A DNA stretch of 7,675 bases, taken from contig JAJYGE010000006.1 in assembly GCA_021785155.1 (NCBI GenBank), forward strand, positions 1 to 7,675, given 5' to 3'. How positions within the stretch are numbered: the stretch's first letter is position 1; each line of letters starts with the position of its first letter. The notes under the pieces were generated by a model that saw only the letters and a list, made by a program, of their open reading frames with translations, searched no databases and had not been told where the DNA came from. Below, piece after piece: positions 7,400 to 7,675 of the stretch. This stretch comes from Planctomycetota bacterium (GTDB lineage: Bacteria > Planctomycetota > Phycisphaerae > WQYP01). A program made the position numbers and the translations under genes.

Positions 7400-7441
7400 T
7401 TTAGTGTTCAGTGCAAAGTTTTCAGTCTTCAGTTTTCAGTC
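7400..7441. repeat. 42-bp array of a 7-bp repeat (TTCAGTN) in the pseudopilin leader
   Basis: Six consecutive 7-base units on the plus strand: TTTAGTG, TTCAGTG, CAAAGTT, TTCAGTC, TTCAGTT, TTCAGTC. The AGT core is kept in all six, and TTCAGT is exact in four. On the mRNA strand the unit reads NACTGAA. The array ends two bases before the pseudopilin Shine-Dalgarno, so changes in copy number would alter the leader and not the protein. Confidence 0.75.
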
Positions 7442-7675
7442 CCGCCTGTCGGGAAAAGGGAAGGCCGAGAGTTTTCATCTCATCGGTCCTCCCGTTGTCA
7501 TCCGTAAACGCGGTTGGCAATCAAAGGCCGCCGGCCCGAAAACCTGAGTTACGGGTCCGAATACAGCCGACCAATGGCGGGGGAGGACACCCGCACCCCC
7601 AAGCGGCGGTTGTCCGCGGTTCCAACCGCTCCGCACATGGCACCAGCTCCGCCAGTGGCGTCGGCGTTTTTCGCC
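7442..7675. other. Gene-free region upstream of the pseudopilin gene, running off the window
   Basis: I see no convincing gene here. A minus-strand frame is open from the right edge to a TGA at 7477-7475 (66 codons), but its Arg/Trp-rich content looks non-coding. A plus-strand frame from ATG 7574 is open to the right edge for 34 codons without a ribosome site. Short inverted repeats occur: GGCC-GCC-GGCC at 7526-7536, and GCGGTTG (7606-7612) with CAACCGC (7623-7629). Any promoter for the pseudopilin gene should lie here, but none was clear by eye. Confidence 0.45.

Noticed and set aside
7386..7420. TAAAAT before the pseudopilin as a -10 promoter box
   Set aside because: Transcription would begin at or after the Shine-Dalgarno, leaving no usable ribosome site, and no -35 box is well placed.
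7574..7655. Possible tRNA on the minus strand, suggested by GGCGGAG and a CCGCCA-like end
   Set aside because: The T-arm does not pair with a normal seven-base TTCGANT loop, and no anticodon arm can be drawn.
7475..7675. 66-codon minus-strand frame open from the right edge
   Set aside because: The composition is Arg/Trp/Pro-rich without hydrophobic patterning. It could be the tail of a gene beyond the window, but nothing supports this.

Overview
The window looks like part of a carbohydrate-degradation locus from a Planctomycetota-type bacterium. Phycisphaerae-like is my best guess, and Verrucomicrobiota or Lentisphaerota are possible. The reasons are a stand-alone type II pseudopilin of the large family common in those phyla, placed next to secreted glycoside hydrolases, and exported enzymes carrying Tat and lipoprotein signals. 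No rRNA, tRNA or marker gene is present, so this placement is inference.

All four genes read on the minus strand, from right to left. From 7675 to 7386 there is a gene-free leader. It ends in a 42-bp array of a degenerate 7-bp repeat (7400-7441) that stops two bases from the Shine-Dalgarno of the pseudopilin gene (7385-6507). A perfect 9-bp inverted repeat overlaps the pseudopilin stop codon. A gap of about 230 bp with no recognisable gene follows. Next come a Tat-exported five-bladed beta-propeller protein resembling the GH43/GH117 group (6278-5019) and a GH78 alpha-L-rhamnosidase lipoprotein (5013-2092). These two genes are nearly abutting. After 83 bp with a small hairpin comes a Sec-exported protein with a barrel region resembling clan GH-D glycosidases (2008 to beyond base 1). 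It is open across all 669 visible codons, and its C-terminus lies outside the window.

Together the three enzymes suggest sequential attack on a rhamnose-containing glycan outside the cytoplasm. GH78 would remove terminal alpha-L-rhamnose, and the propeller and barrel proteins would act on other linkages. Only the GH78 assignment is firm, because its full domain order and catalytic acids are visible. The substrates of the other two cannot be read from sequence alone. The least described items are the GH-D-like protein, the propeller protein and the heptamer array in the pseudopilin leader.
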